A stretch of 64,000 nucleotides of DNA, taken from Deltaproteobacteria bacterium (GTDB taxonomy: Bacteria; Desulfobacterota; Binatia; DP-6). This document shows, in pieces, positions 41,408 through 50,472 of the stretch. Under the pieces are notes generated by a model, which made no database searches, was not told the origin of the DNA, and saw nothing but the letters and a program-made list of their open reading frames with translations. Positions within the stretch are counted from its first letter, which is position 1; every line of letters starts with the position of its first letter. The position numbers were made by a program, and so were the translations under genes. The stretch spans positions 1 to 64,000 of the forward strand of contig VBKF01000137.1 in NCBI GenBank assembly GCA_005888095.1, in the 5' to 3' direction.

Positions 41408-42395
41408 AGCGTGGCTCCCGGCCGGCAAACTCGGCCTGCGCCTCGGCGACGATGTCGCCGTAGCGGCCCTCATATCGCGGCGAGAAGTGGAAGACCTGGA
41501 GGCGATGCACGCCGGCGGCGCGCCCCAGCGCGCCGGCCTGCGCCGCGGTCAGGTGATAGCGGCGAGTCGCCTGCTCGAGATCCTCCTCCAGGAACGGTGC
41601 CTCGCAGAAGAGGACGTCGGCGCCCGTCGCCAGGCGCGTGACCTTGGCGACGTTGGCCGGCGAGAAGAGCGCGTCCACCACGTAGGCGATCTTCTGGCCC
41701 GGGGTCTTCACCAGCAGCTCCTCGCGCAGCGCCGCGAGGGGCCGCCGGCTCCCCGGCACCACCTCGATCGGCGTGTCGGCCGGCGCGCCGGCGCGCACGG
41801 CGTCCTTCAACGTGTTGAGCCACCGGCCCGGCCGGAGGCCCGAGGCCGCGAGCGCGTCGGCGCGCACGTTCAAGTGCGTGCGCTCGGTCACGGCATACGC
41901 CATCGACACGATGCGGTGATCGAGCGGCACGGCCTCGACCGTGAAGACCGGGTCGGCGAGCACGACGCCGGTGAACGGCCGGGGCGGACCGAGCATCTCG
42001 CGCTCGAACCGGCGGCGGGCCGCGAAGCGCCAGTCGGTCGTCTCTCGCTCGCCGATGTCGGTCACCTCGATCACGAAGGGGTATTCCTCGGTCAGGTTCC
42101 AGGTGTAGCCGGCGAGCTTGCCCTCGACGCAGTCGGCGAGGCCTGCGGGTCCGTACAGCCGCAGCGTCGCGTCGCGCGCGAGGAAGGCGCGCAGCAGCTG
42201 ATCGAAGCCCATGAAGTGGTCCATGTGGGTATGGGACACGAAGACCGCCTCGATCGGCAGGAGCACGGGCGCGGGCGTCCGGTCGATCCGTCCGAGATCG
42301 ACGAGCAGCGCACGCCCCTGCCACCGGAGGTTCAGGAGGAGCGCCGGGTCGCCGGTCTGTCCGTTCAGCAGCCGGGGTCGGAAGGTCGACTTCAT
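41370..42395 (-). CDS. metallo-beta-lactamase fold hydrolase (RNase Z-like)
   Basis: A 341-aa zinc hydrolase. The metal motif is VSHTHMDHFMGF (HxHxDH). Further ligand candidates are H in VPLDHRIVSMAY, D in AYVVDALFS and H in VFHFSPRYEGRYGD, in the order found in RNase Z/arylsulfatase-type MBL proteins. It may be a phosphodiesterase or tRNA 3'-processing-like enzyme, but the exosite arm of true RNase Z is not obvious. It is cytoplasmic, with no signal. It overlaps the PPOX gene by 38 bp and is divergent from the HAD phosphatase (83 bp). Confidence 0.85.
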   Translation of the reverse strand: MKSTFRPRLLNGQTGDPALLLNLRWQGRALLVDLGRIDRTPAPVLLPIEAVFVSHTHMDHFMGFDQLLRAFLARDATLRLYGPAGLADCVEGKLAGYTWNLTEEYPFVIEVTDIGERETTDWRFAARRRFEREMLGPPRPFTGVVLADPVFTVEAVPLDHRIVSMAYAVTERTHLNVRADALAASGLRPGRWLNTLKDAVRAGAPADTPIEVVPGSRRPLAALREELLVKTPGQKIAYVVDALFSPANVAKVTRLATGADVLFCEAPFLEEDLEQATRRYHLTAAQAGALGRAAGVHRLQVFHFSPRYEGRYGDIVAEAQAEFAGREPRYGGLERGSASLP

Positions 42396-42478
42396 GGGTC
42401 CGCCGATTCTAGAGAGCGTGCCCGCCGCCCGCCAGCCGGTTTGGCCGGACCGACGCCCAGCCGCTATAAGGGGCGCCC

Positions 42479-43159
42479 GTGTCGCCGGGGCCGCGCGCGC
42501 TCGTCTTCGACTTCGACGGCGTCATCGCCGACGACGAGCCGCTGCACCTGGCGGCCTTCCAGCGCACGCTGGCGGCGGAGGGCGTCACGCTCGCCGCCGA
42601 CGCCTACTACGCGCGCTACCTCGGCTTCGACGACCACGACGCGATCGTGGCGGCGCTCCGCGAGGCGGGGCGACCGGTGACGCCGGAGCGCACCGAGGAG
42701 CTCATGGCGGCGAAAGCCGGCCACTTCCTCGACCTGGTGCGCGACGGCGTCCGCATCTTCCCGGGCGTGCCGGAGTTCGTGCGCGCGGCCGCGGCGCGCG
42801 TCCCCCTCGCCATCGCGTCCGGGGCGCTGCGTCGCGAGATCGCCCTCATCCTCGCCCAGGCGGGCCTCACCCGGGCCTTCGCCGCGATCGTGAGCGCCGA
42901 GGACGTCGAGGAGGGGAAGCCCTCGCCGGCGACTTTTCTCTGCGCCCTGGCGCGGCTGCGCGAGCGGGTGCCGGACCTGGCAGCCGAGCACTGCCTCGTC
43001 GTCGAGGATTCACGCGCCGGCATCGAGGCCGCCCGCCGGGCGGGAATGCGCTGCCTGGCGGTCACCAACTCGTACGCCGCCGAGGCGCTGGCCGATGCCG
43101 ACCTGGTGGTGCGGTCGCTCGAGGAAGTGGGATGGGAGCGGCTCGAGGCGCTGTTTTAG
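42479..43159 (+). CDS. HAD family hydrolase (beta-phosphoglucomutase/phosphatase-like)
   Basis: A 226-aa haloacid-dehalogenase-fold enzyme. Motif I is VFDFDGVIADDEP, with both catalytic aspartates. Motif II lies at LAIASGALRREI, motif III Lys at EEGKPSPATFLCAL and motif IV at CLVVEDSRAGIEAARRAGM. The helical C1 cap (residues 18-85) fits the beta-phosphoglucomutase/phosphoglycolate phosphatase subgroup. Substrate cannot be decided. The start is a GTG at 42479 directly before the first beta strand; no ATG fits. Confidence 0.9.
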   Translation: MSPGPRALVFDFDGVIADDEPLHLAAFQRTLAAEGVTLAADAYYARYLGFDDHDAIVAALREAGRPVTPERTEELMAAKAGHFLDLVRDGVRIFPGVPEFVRAAAARVPLAIASGALRREIALILAQAGLTRAFAAIVSAEDVEEGKPSPATFLCALARLRERVPDLAAEHCLVVEDSRAGIEAARRAGMRCLAVTNSYAAEALADADLVVRSLEEVGWERLEALF

Positions 43160-43176
43160 CAAGCTCGCGGCTCGCT

Positions 43177-43419
43177 CTACGGCTCGAGCAGGATCATGCT
43201 CGCCGCCTCGGCCACCATCTCCTGGGCGATCTCGCGCAGCGACTTCTCGGGCGCCTCGAGCTTGGCGACGAGCGTCGAGAGCACGGCGAAGTAGCGCTCC
43301 TTCGTCTGGAGGCTCATCGCCGCCACCCGGCCGTCTATCGCCTTGACGAGCCGCCGGTGGGTGGCGCCGATCTGCCGGTCGAGGTCCTTGTCGAGCGACT
43401 CGTTCGCGCGCGCGCTCAT
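43177..43419 (-). CDS. 80-aa helical hypothetical protein
   Basis: A small protein of unknown function, predicted helical and probably dimeric: LDKDLDRQIGATHRRLVKAI, then LQTKERYFAVLSTLVAKLEA and EIAQEMVAEAASMILLEP. It has no cysteine, membrane segment or enzymatic motif. It starts at the ATG at 43419. Its 3' end is 17 bp from the convergent HAD gene, and it is divergent from the DUF1302-like gene with only 51 bp between, so the two promoters overlap. Confidence 0.65.
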   Translation of the reverse strand: MSARANESLDKDLDRQIGATHRRLVKAIDGRVAAMSLQTKERYFAVLSTLVAKLEAPEKSLREIAQEMVAEAASMILLEP

Positions 43420-43470
43420 GGGCGCGGGAGTATAGAGAGGCGGCCCCGCCGGTTCAACGCGAAGACGGTC

Positions 43471-44946
43471 GTGCTCGGGGTTCTCTTGGCTGCGACTGCT
43501 GCGGCCGTCGAAGTCCCGGGAGCGGGCGGTCGTCTCACGGCCGGCGGCTACGTCGATGGCCTGGCGGTCGCCGAGACCGAGGGCGGCAAGCGCGAGCGGC
43601 CGCAGGCGCTGCTCGACGTCCACCTGGACGGCACCGCCGCCCGCTGGCTGCGCGGTCGGCTCGAGATCCGCGAGCGCGTCGGTGGACCGTTCGAGGGCGG
43701 CTCGGGCGCGGGCCTGTACGACTGGTCGCACATCTACCAGAACCGCTCGCCGTCCACGGAGGTGAGCGAGGCGTTCGCCGACGTTCACCTCCGTCGCGCC
43801 GACCTCCGCGTCGGCGTGCAGAAGATGGCCTGGGGAAAGCTCGACGGCATCCCGCCGACCGACATCGTGAACCCGCGCGACTATCACGATCCGCTGGTCC
43901 AGGACTTCGAGGAGCGGAAGATCGGCATCCCCGCCGCGCTCGGCACCTACTACCTGCCCGACCTGCCGCGGCTGGCGCTGACGGGCCTGCGCGCGACGCT
44001 GGTCTACGTCCCGCTCGCCGTCCCGCCGCGGCTGGCCCTGCTCGACGAACGCTGGTTTCCCCAGAGCCTCGTGCCGCCGAGCCGGGTGGTGGTCTCGCGC
44101 GCGACGCTGGCGCGGGCGGGTCTCCCGTCCGCCACGGGGCTCGTCCTCCCGGTGATGCTCCGCACGCAGAACCATCGGCCGCCGCGGCGGCTCGATGCCG
44201 GCGCGGTCGCGCTCCGTCTGGGCGGCACGTCGGGGGAGAGCGACTGGGACCTGTATCACTACACGGGTCCCGAGACCGGGCCCGACGTCGACCTCCGTCC
44301 GGAGCTGCAGCTCCTCTCGCTCACGCCGCTCGCCGCCCGCGTCGTCAGCCGGCTCCGCCAGGCGCACGACCCGATCCACATGACGGGAGCGGACTGGGCG
44401 ATGCCGCTCGGAGGCTTCACGCTGCGCGCCGAGGCGGCGTGGCTCGACGATCGGCCGTATCTCCGCCGCTCGAGCGACCTCATCGCTCAGCCGGCCCTCG
44501 CGCGGCTGCCGCTGAAGCAGATCACGCGAGAGCTCCTGAAGCGTCACCGCGTCGCGGTGCCGCTCGGCGCCCTGTTTCCTTCCTTCGACACGGTCGAGTG
44601 GGGCGCCGGCGCGGACTACCTCTGGCACGGCTACCAGCCGCTCCTCCAGGTGAACCAGATCGCGTTCCTCGAGCCCACCCCTCCGCTCGTCGTCAACGAC
44701 CCCGAGACCCGCCTCGTGGCCTCGCTCCACAAGCGCTATCTCGGCGAGCAGATGGAGGTCGAGGTGAAGGGCGTGTGGGCCTTCGAGCGGCAGGCGTGGT
44801 TCGTCTTCCCGCGGGTATCGTATCGGGTGCGCGACGACCTCCGCCTGCGCCTCGGCTACCTGGCGATCGGCGGGCCGCGGCTGTCGCTGATCGGGCAGTT
44901 CCGGGCGAACGACGAGTTCGTCCTCGATGCCCGCTACAGCTTCTGA
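43471..44946 (+). CDS. DUF1302-like outer-membrane beta-barrel protein
   Basis: A protein of about 491 aa. The start is most likely the GTG at 43471, giving a short signal (LGVLLAATAAAVEV). Without an upstream ATG in frame this N-terminus is uncertain. The body shows alternating beta strands with DLRVGVQKMAWGKLDGIPPT and DIVNPRDYHDP, the motif shared by DUF1302 proteins and related barrels (WG..D....D.vNP.D). Later it has KRYLGEQMEVEVKGVWAFER and ends with aromatic FVLDARYSF, a typical outer-membrane insertion signal. Relatives accompany hydrocarbon or sterol metabolism, but no partner is adjacent. Confidence 0.78.
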   Translation: MLGVLLAATAAAVEVPGAGGRLTAGGYVDGLAVAETEGGKRERPQALLDVHLDGTAARWLRGRLEIRERVGGPFEGGSGAGLYDWSHIYQNRSPSTEVSEAFADVHLRRADLRVGVQKMAWGKLDGIPPTDIVNPRDYHDPLVQDFEERKIGIPAALGTYYLPDLPRLALTGLRATLVYVPLAVPPRLALLDERWFPQSLVPPSRVVVSRATLARAGLPSATGLVLPVMLRTQNHRPPRRLDAGAVALRLGGTSGESDWDLYHYTGPETGPDVDLRPELQLLSLTPLAARVVSRLRQAHDPIHMTGADWAMPLGGFTLRAEAAWLDDRPYLRRSSDLIAQPALARLPLKQITRELLKRHRVAVPLGALFPSFDTVEWGAGADYLWHGYQPLLQVNQIAFLEPTPPLVVNDPETRLVASLHKRYLGEQMEVEVKGVWAFERQAWFVFPRVSYRVRDDLRLRLGYLAIGGPRLSLIGQFRANDEFVLDARYSF

Positions 44947-44973
44947 GCGGTGGAATCCCGGCGCGCGCCGACG

Positions 44974-45285
44974 CTACGCGAGGCGGGGACCGTGCCCGCG
45001 CATCGCGTGCCAGACGGCCCTGACCACGGCCACTTCCTGCCCCCGGTCGAAGCGGTAGTAGACGTGGTATCAACTCCGGCGGAGCAAGACTCGCCGGATG
45101 CGACGCATGCCGGTCGCAGCGTACGCCGCTCCGGCCTCGGGAGCGGCCGCAATTCGCCCCAGTGCCTCCTCAAGCTCTTCTATGAAGAGCGTCGGCGCGT
45201 CCTGCCTGTTGACCCTCCACCACTCCTCGATCGCCCTGATCTGCGTCTCGGCTCGCGCTGCGACGAGGACCCGCGTCCGACTCAC
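44974..45285 (-). pseudogene. parE: RelE/ParE-type toxin with premature stop
   Basis: The frame begins MSRTRVLVAARAETQIRAIE and EWWRVNRQDAP, as in ParE toxins. It reaches MRRIRRVLLRRS and hits a TGA at 45070-45072. The same frame then continues with YHVYYRFDRGQEVAVVRAVW and HAMRGHGPRL to a TAG at 44974. That is the expected ParE core, where an Arg normally sits at the TGA position (RRTRYHVYY). A single CGA-to-TGA change explains it. The product would be a 71-aa truncated, probably inactive, toxin. It overlaps the antitoxin gene by 4 bp. Confidence 0.8.
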
Positions 45286-45515
45286 GATCTGGCGCGCTTG
45301 AGGTCTGCCAGGACCTCTGACGCCGGACGCACGCGGCCGCTACGGACATCTTCCTCCGAGGCGGCGAGCGCTGCGTGGAGACGGCGACGCTCCTCGTCAT
45401 CCAAGCCGTCCCACGCGTCGGCCGGGACGAGTTCGATCTCGGTCCCCTCCGGTAGGTCGGTAGGCTCGTCGACCACGATGCGACCGCCCTTCACGCGCGC
45501 CTTCAGAGGCTTCAT
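45282..45515 (-). CDS. antitoxin of the ParE-type module
   Basis: A 77-aa protein. Its N-terminus KARVKGGRIVVDEPTDLPEG followed by TEIEL resembles the AbrB/swapped-hairpin-like or DUF2281-type strands found in small antitoxins. The C-terminal half is helical and acidic (WDGLDDEERRRLHAALAASE, SEVLADLKRARS), suited to wrap a ParE toxin. It starts at 45515 and its stop overlaps the toxin ATG (ATGA, 45282-45285), the usual antitoxin-first order. With the toxin truncated, it may be a surviving antidote only. Confidence 0.8.
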   Translation of the reverse strand: MKPLKARVKGGRIVVDEPTDLPEGTEIELVPADAWDGLDDEERRRLHAALAASEEDVRSGRVRPASEVLADLKRARS

Positions 45516-45598
45516 GATCTACCGTAGCCTAGCGCGGGAGGGTGGGAGCCCGCAATCTCGGATATCGCCGGTTCGCACATGATCTCAGGATAAACGCC

Positions 45599-45871
45599 GT
45601 GACTCACGCGCCCGACGTCGTCCCGATCTGCCTGCGCGTCCCCCGCCGCGAGATTGCCTACGTCAAGTTCGTCTTCGAGTCGTACGAGGGTGTGGCGACC
45701 GTGCGCACGCTCGACCGCCACCGAGCGACGCTCGTCGTGCTGACCACCAGGGACTTCGAGCGCGTGGCGCGCGCCGTCGTCGCGTCGCTCGCGGCCGAGG
45801 GCGTGTGCGAGGAGTCGGCGCCGCCGGCCGATTTCGACGGGGACTGGCTCGGGCCCGACGACGACGCGTGA
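45599..45871 (+). CDS. DUF4911 domain-containing protein
   Basis: A 90-aa protein that starts at a GTG at 45599 preceded by AGGA. It contains ICLRVPRREIAYVKFVFESY and EGVATVRTLDRHRATLVVLT, the core pattern of DUF4911 (LRV.R..I.y.kf..E.yEG.a.vrT.d). The C-terminal tail is acidic (DFDGDWLGPDDDA). DUF4911 proteins occur mainly in deltaproteobacterial-type genomes; they are small, cytosolic and of unknown function. It is convergent with tatC, with 4 bp between. Confidence 0.85.
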   Translation: MTHAPDVVPICLRVPRREIAYVKFVFESYEGVATVRTLDRHRATLVVLTTRDFERVARAVVASLAAEGVCEESAPPADFDGDWLGPDDDA

Positions 45872-45875
45872 CGCG

Positions 45876-46646
45876 TCAGGGCTGCCCCGTCCCCTCCGCC
45901 GGGACCGCGGCAGGCGCCGGCCGCGCCGCGAACAGCGCGACCACGATGCTCACCCCGTAGAGCACGAGCAGCGGCGCCGCCATGAGGAGCTGCGAGGCGA
46001 CGTCGGGACCCGGTGTCAGCACCGCGGCGACGATGAAGATGACGACGATTGCGTAGCGCGCCCACGCGATCAGGTGGCGGTGCGTCACCACGCCGATGCG
46101 GGCGAGGAAGAAGGTCACGACCGGCAGCTCGAAGGTCGCGCCGAAGGCGAGCAGCATGCGCGAGGCGAACGCCAGGTACTCGCTGATGCGGATCTGGGGG
46201 GCCACGCCGATGGAGGTGAACTCGTCGAGGAAGAAGCGGTAGGCGACGGGGAAGACGAACCAGTAGCAGAAGGCGGCCCCGGTCAGGAAGAAGGCAGAAG
46301 CCGCGATCGAGAACGGCACGGCGAGACGCTTCTCCTTCTCGTAGAGGCCGGGCGCGATGAAGCGCCAGGCCTGGAAGAAGATCACCGGGCTCGCCGCGAA
46401 GATGCCGGCGATGAAGGAGACCTTGAGCTTGGTGAAGAACGCCTCCGTCACCCCCGTGCCGATGACCAGCGCCTCGCTGGGCCGCAGCGCGGCGAGGGGA
46501 TGGAGGAGGAACGCGAAGATGTGCTCGGAGAACGCGTAGCAGACCGAGAACCCGACGCCGACGGCGACGAGGGCGCGCACGATCCGCCAGCGCAGCTCCT
46601 CGAGATGCGCGGTGAGCGGCATCCGCGCGTCGGTCTCGGGACCCAT
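45876..46646 (-). CDS. tatC: Sec-independent protein translocase TatC
   Basis: A 256-aa protein with six transmembrane helices. It has LTAHLEELRWRIVRALVAVG, the conserved N-terminal cytoplasmic motif (HL.ELR.R), and the periplasmic FFTKLKVSFIAGIFAASPVI, then FQAWRFIAPGLYEKEKR with the family F.(P/A)GLY..E motif. The C-terminal FIVAAVLTPGPDVASQLLMA is likewise conserved. It binds twin-arginine signal peptides and builds the Tat receptor with TatB. It lies 15 bp downstream of the tatA/B-like gene, so they form one operon. Confidence 0.96.
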   Translation of the reverse strand: MGPETDARMPLTAHLEELRWRIVRALVAVGVGFSVCYAFSEHIFAFLLHPLAALRPSEALVIGTGVTEAFFTKLKVSFIAGIFAASPVIFFQAWRFIAPGLYEKEKRLAVPFSIAASAFFLTGAAFCYWFVFPVAYRFFLDEFTSIGVAPQIRISEYLAFASRMLLAFGATFELPVVTFFLARIGVVTHRHLIAWARYAIVVIFIVAAVLTPGPDVASQLLMAAPLLVLYGVSIVVALFAARPAPAAVPAEGTGQP

Positions 46647-46661
46647 GGGGGCCGCCCCCGG

Positions 46662-46931
46662 TCAGGTCTGGCCGGAGGTGGGTTTGTCCGGAGCGGGTGG
46701 CGCTTGCGGGGGCAGGCTCGCCGTCGCACCCGGCCGGGCGGCAGGACGCTCGGGCTCGTCCTCGCGCAGCGCCTGCGTCTGGAACTCCTCGACGATCTCG
46801 CTCGTCTGCCGCCGGAACTCGGCGATCGCCTTGCCGAGCGTGCGCGCGACCTCCGGCAGCCGTTTGGGACCGAGGACCACGAGCGCGACCACCAAGATCA
46901 CGATCAGCTCGGGCATGCCGATGCCGAACAT
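46662..46931 (-). CDS. twin-arginine translocase subunit TatA/TatB
   Basis: An 89-aa protein. A short N-terminal helix ([20 protein letters not shown]) is followed by the hinge [20 protein letters not shown] and an amphipathic helix, the signature of TatA/TatB proteins. The E in GMPEL is a TatB/TatA-type polar residue. The length (89 aa) and the [10 protein letters not shown] segment lean slightly to TatB, but the family cannot be split safely by eye. The C-terminal tail is Pro/Ala-rich and disordered. It forms an operon with tatC. Confidence 0.92.
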   Translation of the reverse strand: MFGIGMPELIVILVVALVVLGPKRLPEVARTLGKAIAEFRRQTSEIVEEFQTQALREDEPERPAARPGATASLPPQAPPAPDKPTSGQT

Positions 46932-47014
46932 TCGCGGCGAGGGTAGGCAAAAGGGTATCGAGTGTCAATTGAGCGCCGTCGCGGCTCGTGGGGTGGTCTG
47001 CTATCGTCGCCTCG

Positions 47015-48040
47015 ATGACGGGCGGTACGGCCGTCGTTTCAGACGCCCGTATGCTGGCGCACGACCCGGGTCGCAGCCATCCCGAGCGCGCCGACCGTCT
47101 GCGAGTGCTCCTCGATCACCTCGAGGACGCACCGGGACTCGTCCGGCTTCACCCGCGCCTCGCGACCGAGGACGAGCTCGCGCTCGTCCACACGCGCGCA
47201 CACATCGAACGCGTCGCGCGCACGGCCGGAAGGCCGCGCGTCGTCTTCGACCCGGACACGAGCGCGTCCGCCGACTCCTACGAGGCGGCGCGGCTCGCCG
47301 CCGGCAGCCTGCTCGTCGGCTGCGAGGCGATTCTCGCGGGCGAGGTCGCGAACGCCTTCGCGCTCGTGCGTCCCCCGGGCCATCACGCCGAGCGGGAGCG
47401 CGCCATGGGGTTCTGCCTCTTCAACAACGTGGCGGTGGCGGCGGCGTTCCTCGGCACCAAGGGCATCCGCCGGGTCGCGATCATCGACTGGGATCTGCAC
47501 CACGGCAACGGCACGCAGCACCTCTTCGAGGAAGACCCCGACGTGCTGTACGTGTCGACGCACCAGTATCCCTACTACCCCGGCACGGGCGGGGCGGAGG
47601 AGGTCGGGCAGGGCGCCGGCGCCGGGCGGACGCTCAACCTGCCGTTTCCCGCCGGCTTCGGCGACGCGGAGTACGCCGAGGCCTTTCGCGAGGTCGTGCT
47701 GCCCGTCTGCCGCCAGTTCGCACCCGAGTTCGTCCTGGTGTCGGCCGGTTTCGACTGCGATCATCGCGACCCGCTCGGTGCCATGGCGGTCACACCCGCC
47801 GGGTTCACCGCCATGGCACAGGCATGCACCCAGCTGGCGGGGGAGAGCGCCGGGGGGCGGATCGCGGCCGCGCTCGAGGGGGGATACGACCTCCGCGCCC
47901 TCGTCGAGGGGGTCGACGCCGTCCTCGCCGCGATGCGCGGGACGGGCGGCTCTGCGCCGCCGGCGACGGGCGAGGCGCGCCGCGTCCAGGCGGTGCTGGC
48001 CCGCGTGCGGGCTGCCCACGCGGCCTACTGGCGGCTCTGA
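47015..48040 (+). CDS. histone deacetylase family protein (acetoin utilisation-like)
   Basis: A 341-aa zinc deacetylase of the arginase/HDAC fold. It has HPERADRLRVLLDHLE, the tandem active-site histidines in RPPGHHAERERAMGFCLFNN, zinc ligands in IIDWDLHHGNGTQ and SAGFDCDHRDPLG, and GGYDLRALVEGVDAVLAAM near the C-terminus. Bacterial members remove acetyl groups from polyamines or proteins. I prefer the ATG at 47015 (MTGGTAVVSD). It is divergent from the tat genes, with 83 bp between. Confidence 0.93.
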   Translation: MTGGTAVVSDARMLAHDPGRSHPERADRLRVLLDHLEDAPGLVRLHPRLATEDELALVHTRAHIERVARTAGRPRVVFDPDTSASADSYEAARLAAGSLLVGCEAILAGEVANAFALVRPPGHHAERERAMGFCLFNNVAVAAAFLGTKGIRRVAIIDWDLHHGNGTQHLFEEDPDVLYVSTHQYPYYPGTGGAEEVGQGAGAGRTLNLPFPAGFGDAEYAEAFREVVLPVCRQFAPEFVLVSAGFDCDHRDPLGAMAVTPAGFTAMAQACTQLAGESAGGRIAAALEGGYDLRALVEGVDAVLAAMRGTGGSAPPATGEARRVQAVLARVRAAHAAYWRL

Positions 48041-48059
48041 GCGGTTTCGCCGGGCGCCG

Positions 48060-50375
48060 TCAGTCCGTGTCGGCGGGCGGCGCCTCGGCGGGCGCGGCCG
48101 CCGGCTCGATGGCCTCGGGGGCGCTCGCATAGCGCGTCGGCTCGGTGCCGCTGACGAAGACCTCGAGCTCGGCCTCGCCGCCCGGCACCGCGCGCAGGCC
48201 GGAGGCCGGGTCGATCTGGGCGAACGTCACCCCGTCCGGCACCGGGAAGTCGACGACCGGCCGGTCGCCGAGCGCCTGCTTCATGAACTCCGTCCAGATG
48301 GGCGCCGCGGCGTGGCCGCCCGTCTCGTGGGCGCCGAGCGAGCGCTCCGAGTCGAAGCCGACCCAGACGCCCGCAAGGAGATCGGGAGTGAAGCCGATGA
48401 ACCAGGCATCGTGGGTGTCGTTGGTCGTGCCCGTCTTGCCCGCGACCGGCCGCCCCAGCTCCGCGGCCTTGCGGCCGGTCCCGTGCTTGACCACCGACTC
48501 CATCATGTTGGTGACGACGTAGGCGGTGGCCGGACTCATCACCGGCTCGAAGTGCGGCCGCGTGTGTCCGAACTCGAGCGGGTTCGCCTCGCTGTCGGTG
48601 ACGCGGGTGATGAAGATCGGATCGAAGCGCTTGCCGAGCGTGGCGAAGACGCCGTAGGCCCGGACGAGCTCGAGGGGGGTCAACTCGGCGCTGCCGAGGG
48701 CGAGCGACAGGTTCCGCGGCAACGTGGCCTCGAGCCCGAAGCGGCCGAGTGACTTGCGCACGTAGTCGATGCCCATGGCGTCGACCAGCCGCACCGTCAC
48801 GCTGTTCAACGAGCGGGCGAGGGCCTGGCGCAGGGGAGTCGGGCCGAAGTATTTACCCTCGTAGTTGCGCGGCATCCACGGCGGCTGATTCCCGTTCGGC
48901 AGCTCGATGGGGGCGTCGAGGACGATCGAGGCCGGCGTGTAGCCGTGCTCGATCGCCGCGGCGTAGATGAGCGGCTTGAAGCTCGAGCCCGGCTGGCGGT
49001 GCGCCTGGACCGCCCGGTTGAACTGGCTCCGGTTGAAGTCGTAGCCGCCGACCATCGCCTTCACCTCACCGGTGTACGGGTCGAAGGCGACGAGCGCGCC
49101 CTCGACCTGCGGCTCCTGATCGAGCGCGAAGCGCGCCGTCCCGTCCCCGGCGCGGCCCGCCTGCGTGACCGAGATGACGTCGCCCGCCCGGAAGCTCCCC
49201 GGTGCGACGCGCGTCTTGCCCCACACGAGCGCGTCCGCGGGAAGCGTGCCCCGGTCCCCCGGCGTGTGCACGACCAGGCCGCTCGGACGGACCTCCGTGA
49301 CGATCGCGCGCACCGGCCGTCCGGCCTGCGCCGCGCCGCCGGCCGCGAGGTGCGCCAGGAAGGCGTCCCCCTTGCGGGGGTCGAGGTGGCGGATCGGCCC
49401 GCGGAAGCCCTGACGCCGGTCGAGCTCGGTGAGGCCCGCGCGGAGCGCCTCCTCGGCCGCGCGTTGCATGCCGAGGTCGACGGCCGTGTAGACCCGCAGC
49501 CCGAGCTGATAGGGGGCCGTGCCGCCGTAGCGCTCCTCGAGGAGTCGGCGGACGTGCTCGACGTACCAGGGCGCGGCGAGATAGGTGCCGGGACGGTGCG
49601 GCGTGAAGGTGAGCCGCTCCGCGCGGGCGGCGGCGTACTGCTCGGCATTGATGAAGCCCTCGGCGCGCATGCGCTCGAGGACGTAGTGCTGCCGCGCCAG
49701 CGCCTGCTGGGGGTGGCGCTGCGGGTCGTAGCGGCTCGGCGCCTGGGGGAGCCCGGCCAGGAGGGCCGCCTGCGCGATGGTGAGGTCGCCGACGTCGACG
49801 TCGAAGAACGCCCGGGCCGCCGCCGCGACCCCGTAGGCGCCGGCGCCGAAGTAGATCTGATTGAGGTACAGGTAGAGGATGTCGTCCTTCGAGAGCTTCG
49901 CCTCCAGCCGGAACGCCAGGACGAGCTCCTTCACCTTGCGCTCGTAGCTGCGCTCGGGCGACAGGAGGAGCGCCTTCACCACCTGCTGCGTGATCGTGCT
50001 GCCGCCCTGGACCACCTGATGGTGCAGGAGGTTCGCCACGAAGGCGCGGAGAATGCTCAGCGGGTTCACGCCGTGGTGCCGGTAGAAATCGGCGTCCTCG
50101 GCGGCCAGAAAGGCGAGGCGCACGTGCGGCGGGATGGCCGCCAGCGGGACGAGGTAGCGGCGCTCGACGTAGAACTCGCCGATCAACGCCCCGTCGTCGG
50201 CGAAGATGCGGGTGGCGACCGGCGGCTGGTAGCGCAGGAGCTGGTCGACCGGCGGCAGGTCCGTGGTGACCTCCCGGTAGACGACGAATCCCGCGACGCC
50301 GGCGGCGAGGAGCCCCGCCACCACGCTCCAGGCGAGGATGCGCCGGAGCACGCCCGCCCGCCGTGGTCGTGCCAT
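48060..50375 (-). CDS. penicillin-binding protein 1A (bifunctional class A)
   Basis: A 771-aa inner-membrane peptidoglycan synthase. The N-terminal anchor is ILAWSVVAGLLAAGVAGFVV. The glycosyltransferase (GT51) domain contains EDADFYRHHGVNPLSI, with the catalytic Glu, and GGSTITQQVVKALLL. The transpeptidase domain contains QPGSSFKPLIYAAAIE (SxxK serine), ARSLNSVTV (SxN) and VAGKTGTTND (KTG). An OB-like insertion lies between them. The C-terminal tail is Ala/Pro/Glu-rich. I chose the ATG at 50375 (MARPRRAGVLRR). It is convergent with the HDAC gene, 19 bp away. Confidence 0.95.
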   Translation of the reverse strand: MARPRRAGVLRRILAWSVVAGLLAAGVAGFVVYREVTTDLPPVDQLLRYQPPVATRIFADDGALIGEFYVERRYLVPLAAIPPHVRLAFLAAEDADFYRHHGVNPLSILRAFVANLLHHQVVQGGSTITQQVVKALLLSPERSYERKVKELVLAFRLEAKLSKDDILYLYLNQIYFGAGAYGVAAAARAFFDVDVGDLTIAQAALLAGLPQAPSRYDPQRHPQQALARQHYVLERMRAEGFINAEQYAAARAERLTFTPHRPGTYLAAPWYVEHVRRLLEERYGGTAPYQLGLRVYTAVDLGMQRAAEEALRAGLTELDRRQGFRGPIRHLDPRKGDAFLAHLAAGGAAQAGRPVRAIVTEVRPSGLVVHTPGDRGTLPADALVWGKTRVAPGSFRAGDVISVTQAGRAGDGTARFALDQEPQVEGALVAFDPYTGEVKAMVGGYDFNRSQFNRAVQAHRQPGSSFKPLIYAAAIEHGYTPASIVLDAPIELPNGNQPPWMPRNYEGKYFGPTPLRQALARSLNSVTVRLVDAMGIDYVRKSLGRFGLEATLPRNLSLALGSAELTPLELVRAYGVFATLGKRFDPIFITRVTDSEANPLEFGHTRPHFEPVMSPATAYVVTNMMESVVKHGTGRKAAELGRPVAGKTGTTNDTHDAWFIGFTPDLLAGVWVGFDSERSLGAHETGGHAAAPIWTEFMKQALGDRPVVDFPVPDGVTFAQIDPASGLRAVPGGEAELEVFVSGTEPTRYASAPEAIEPAAAPAEAPPADTD

Positions 50376-50472
50376 CGTAACCGATCGCACGTTACCCGGC
50401 GCGCCCCGCGGAATCAAAGCCGGCGCGGTACGGTTGACGGGGGCGCGTCTTTGTCCGTACGGTTTGCGTCGG

